From Anaerolineae bacterium (GTDB lineage Bacteria; Pseudomonadota; Alphaproteobacteria; DSM-16000; Inquilinaceae), in contig JANQQD010000323.1 of the NCBI GenBank assembly GCA_028285185.1, positions 1-60,130 on the forward strand: a DNA stretch of 60,130 nucleotides, written 5' to 3'. Below the pieces are notes generated by a model. The model saw only the letters and a list, made by a program, of their open reading frames with translations. It was not told the DNA's origin and searched no databases. The position numbers and the translations under genes were made by a program. Shown in pieces: positions 60,083 to 60,130 of the stretch (position 1 is its first letter; each line of letters begins with the position of its first letter).

Positions 60083-60130
60083 CGCCGGTGTGACATTTGG
60101 CCGCCGGCTAGACAGGCCGGCTGTGCCTGG

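Overview
This window reads as chromosome of a GC-rich Gram-negative bacterium, most likely an alphaproteobacterium of the Rhodospirillales/Kiloniellales type. The evidence is high GC, an outer-membrane lipoprotein and Tat-export lifestyle, three-component TRAP transport, a COQ7-type ubiquinone enzyme next to dsbB, and 'gtccccgcg..cgcgggga' palindromes in intergenic gaps. No rRNA, tRNA, CRISPR array or insertion sequence was recognised. The species cannot be fixed from the sequence alone.

Layout. 0.1-8.0 kb: a PhoX-type Tat-exported phosphatase behind a Pho-box-like array and ahead of a strong terminator, a peroxiredoxin-like/2OG-Fe(II) oxygenase fusion, a Tat-exported rubredoxin, nhaA behind a possible lithium-type (nhaA-I-like) riboswitch, a polysaccharide pyruvyl transferase-like protein and a patatin-like phospholipase. 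8.2-16.4 kb: a GntP permease whose 3' end is duplicated 1.4 kb downstream; between the copies lie an intact darG antitoxin and the last ~60 codons of its toxin darT. Beyond them is a low-GC 1,695-residue nuclease-STAND NTPase. Together this is a small defence island. 16.6-19.5 kb: EamA transporter, alpha/beta hydrolase and a Tat-type TRAP binding protein.

19.8-38.0 kb, minus strand, is the most striking part: eleven tightly packed genes transcribed from 38.0 down to 19.8 kb. In order they encode a membrane-anchored trypsin-like protease, a membrane protein with a DUF2135-like end (both sharing an SrfA-like N-terminal domain), SrfB (actin/Hsp70-fold ATPase), SrfC (dynamin-like GTPase), a single-span linker protein, a PpkA-like SH3/von Willebrand A protein without a kinase, an ABC ATPase and FtsX-type permease (TagT/TagS-like), a formylglycine-generating-enzyme-fold protein (TagR-like) and two lipoproteins. 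The SrfABC and Tag signalling modules are fused into one apparent envelope machine, with no type VI secretion structural gene in the window.

38.1-60.1 kb is mostly core accessory metabolism: a HAD phosphatase; a zinc-ribbon/SPFH pair like Bacillus YdjG/YdjI; dsbB-coq7; secreted proteins of unknown role; an amidohydrolase divergent from a dctPQM TRAP operon; a DUF4384 secreted protein divergent from a CHASE2-class III cyclase; an aldo/keto reductase; a qmcA-nfeD pair; EamA and SLC13 transporters; a pentapeptide-repeat protein; and a 59-residue helical protein at the right edge.
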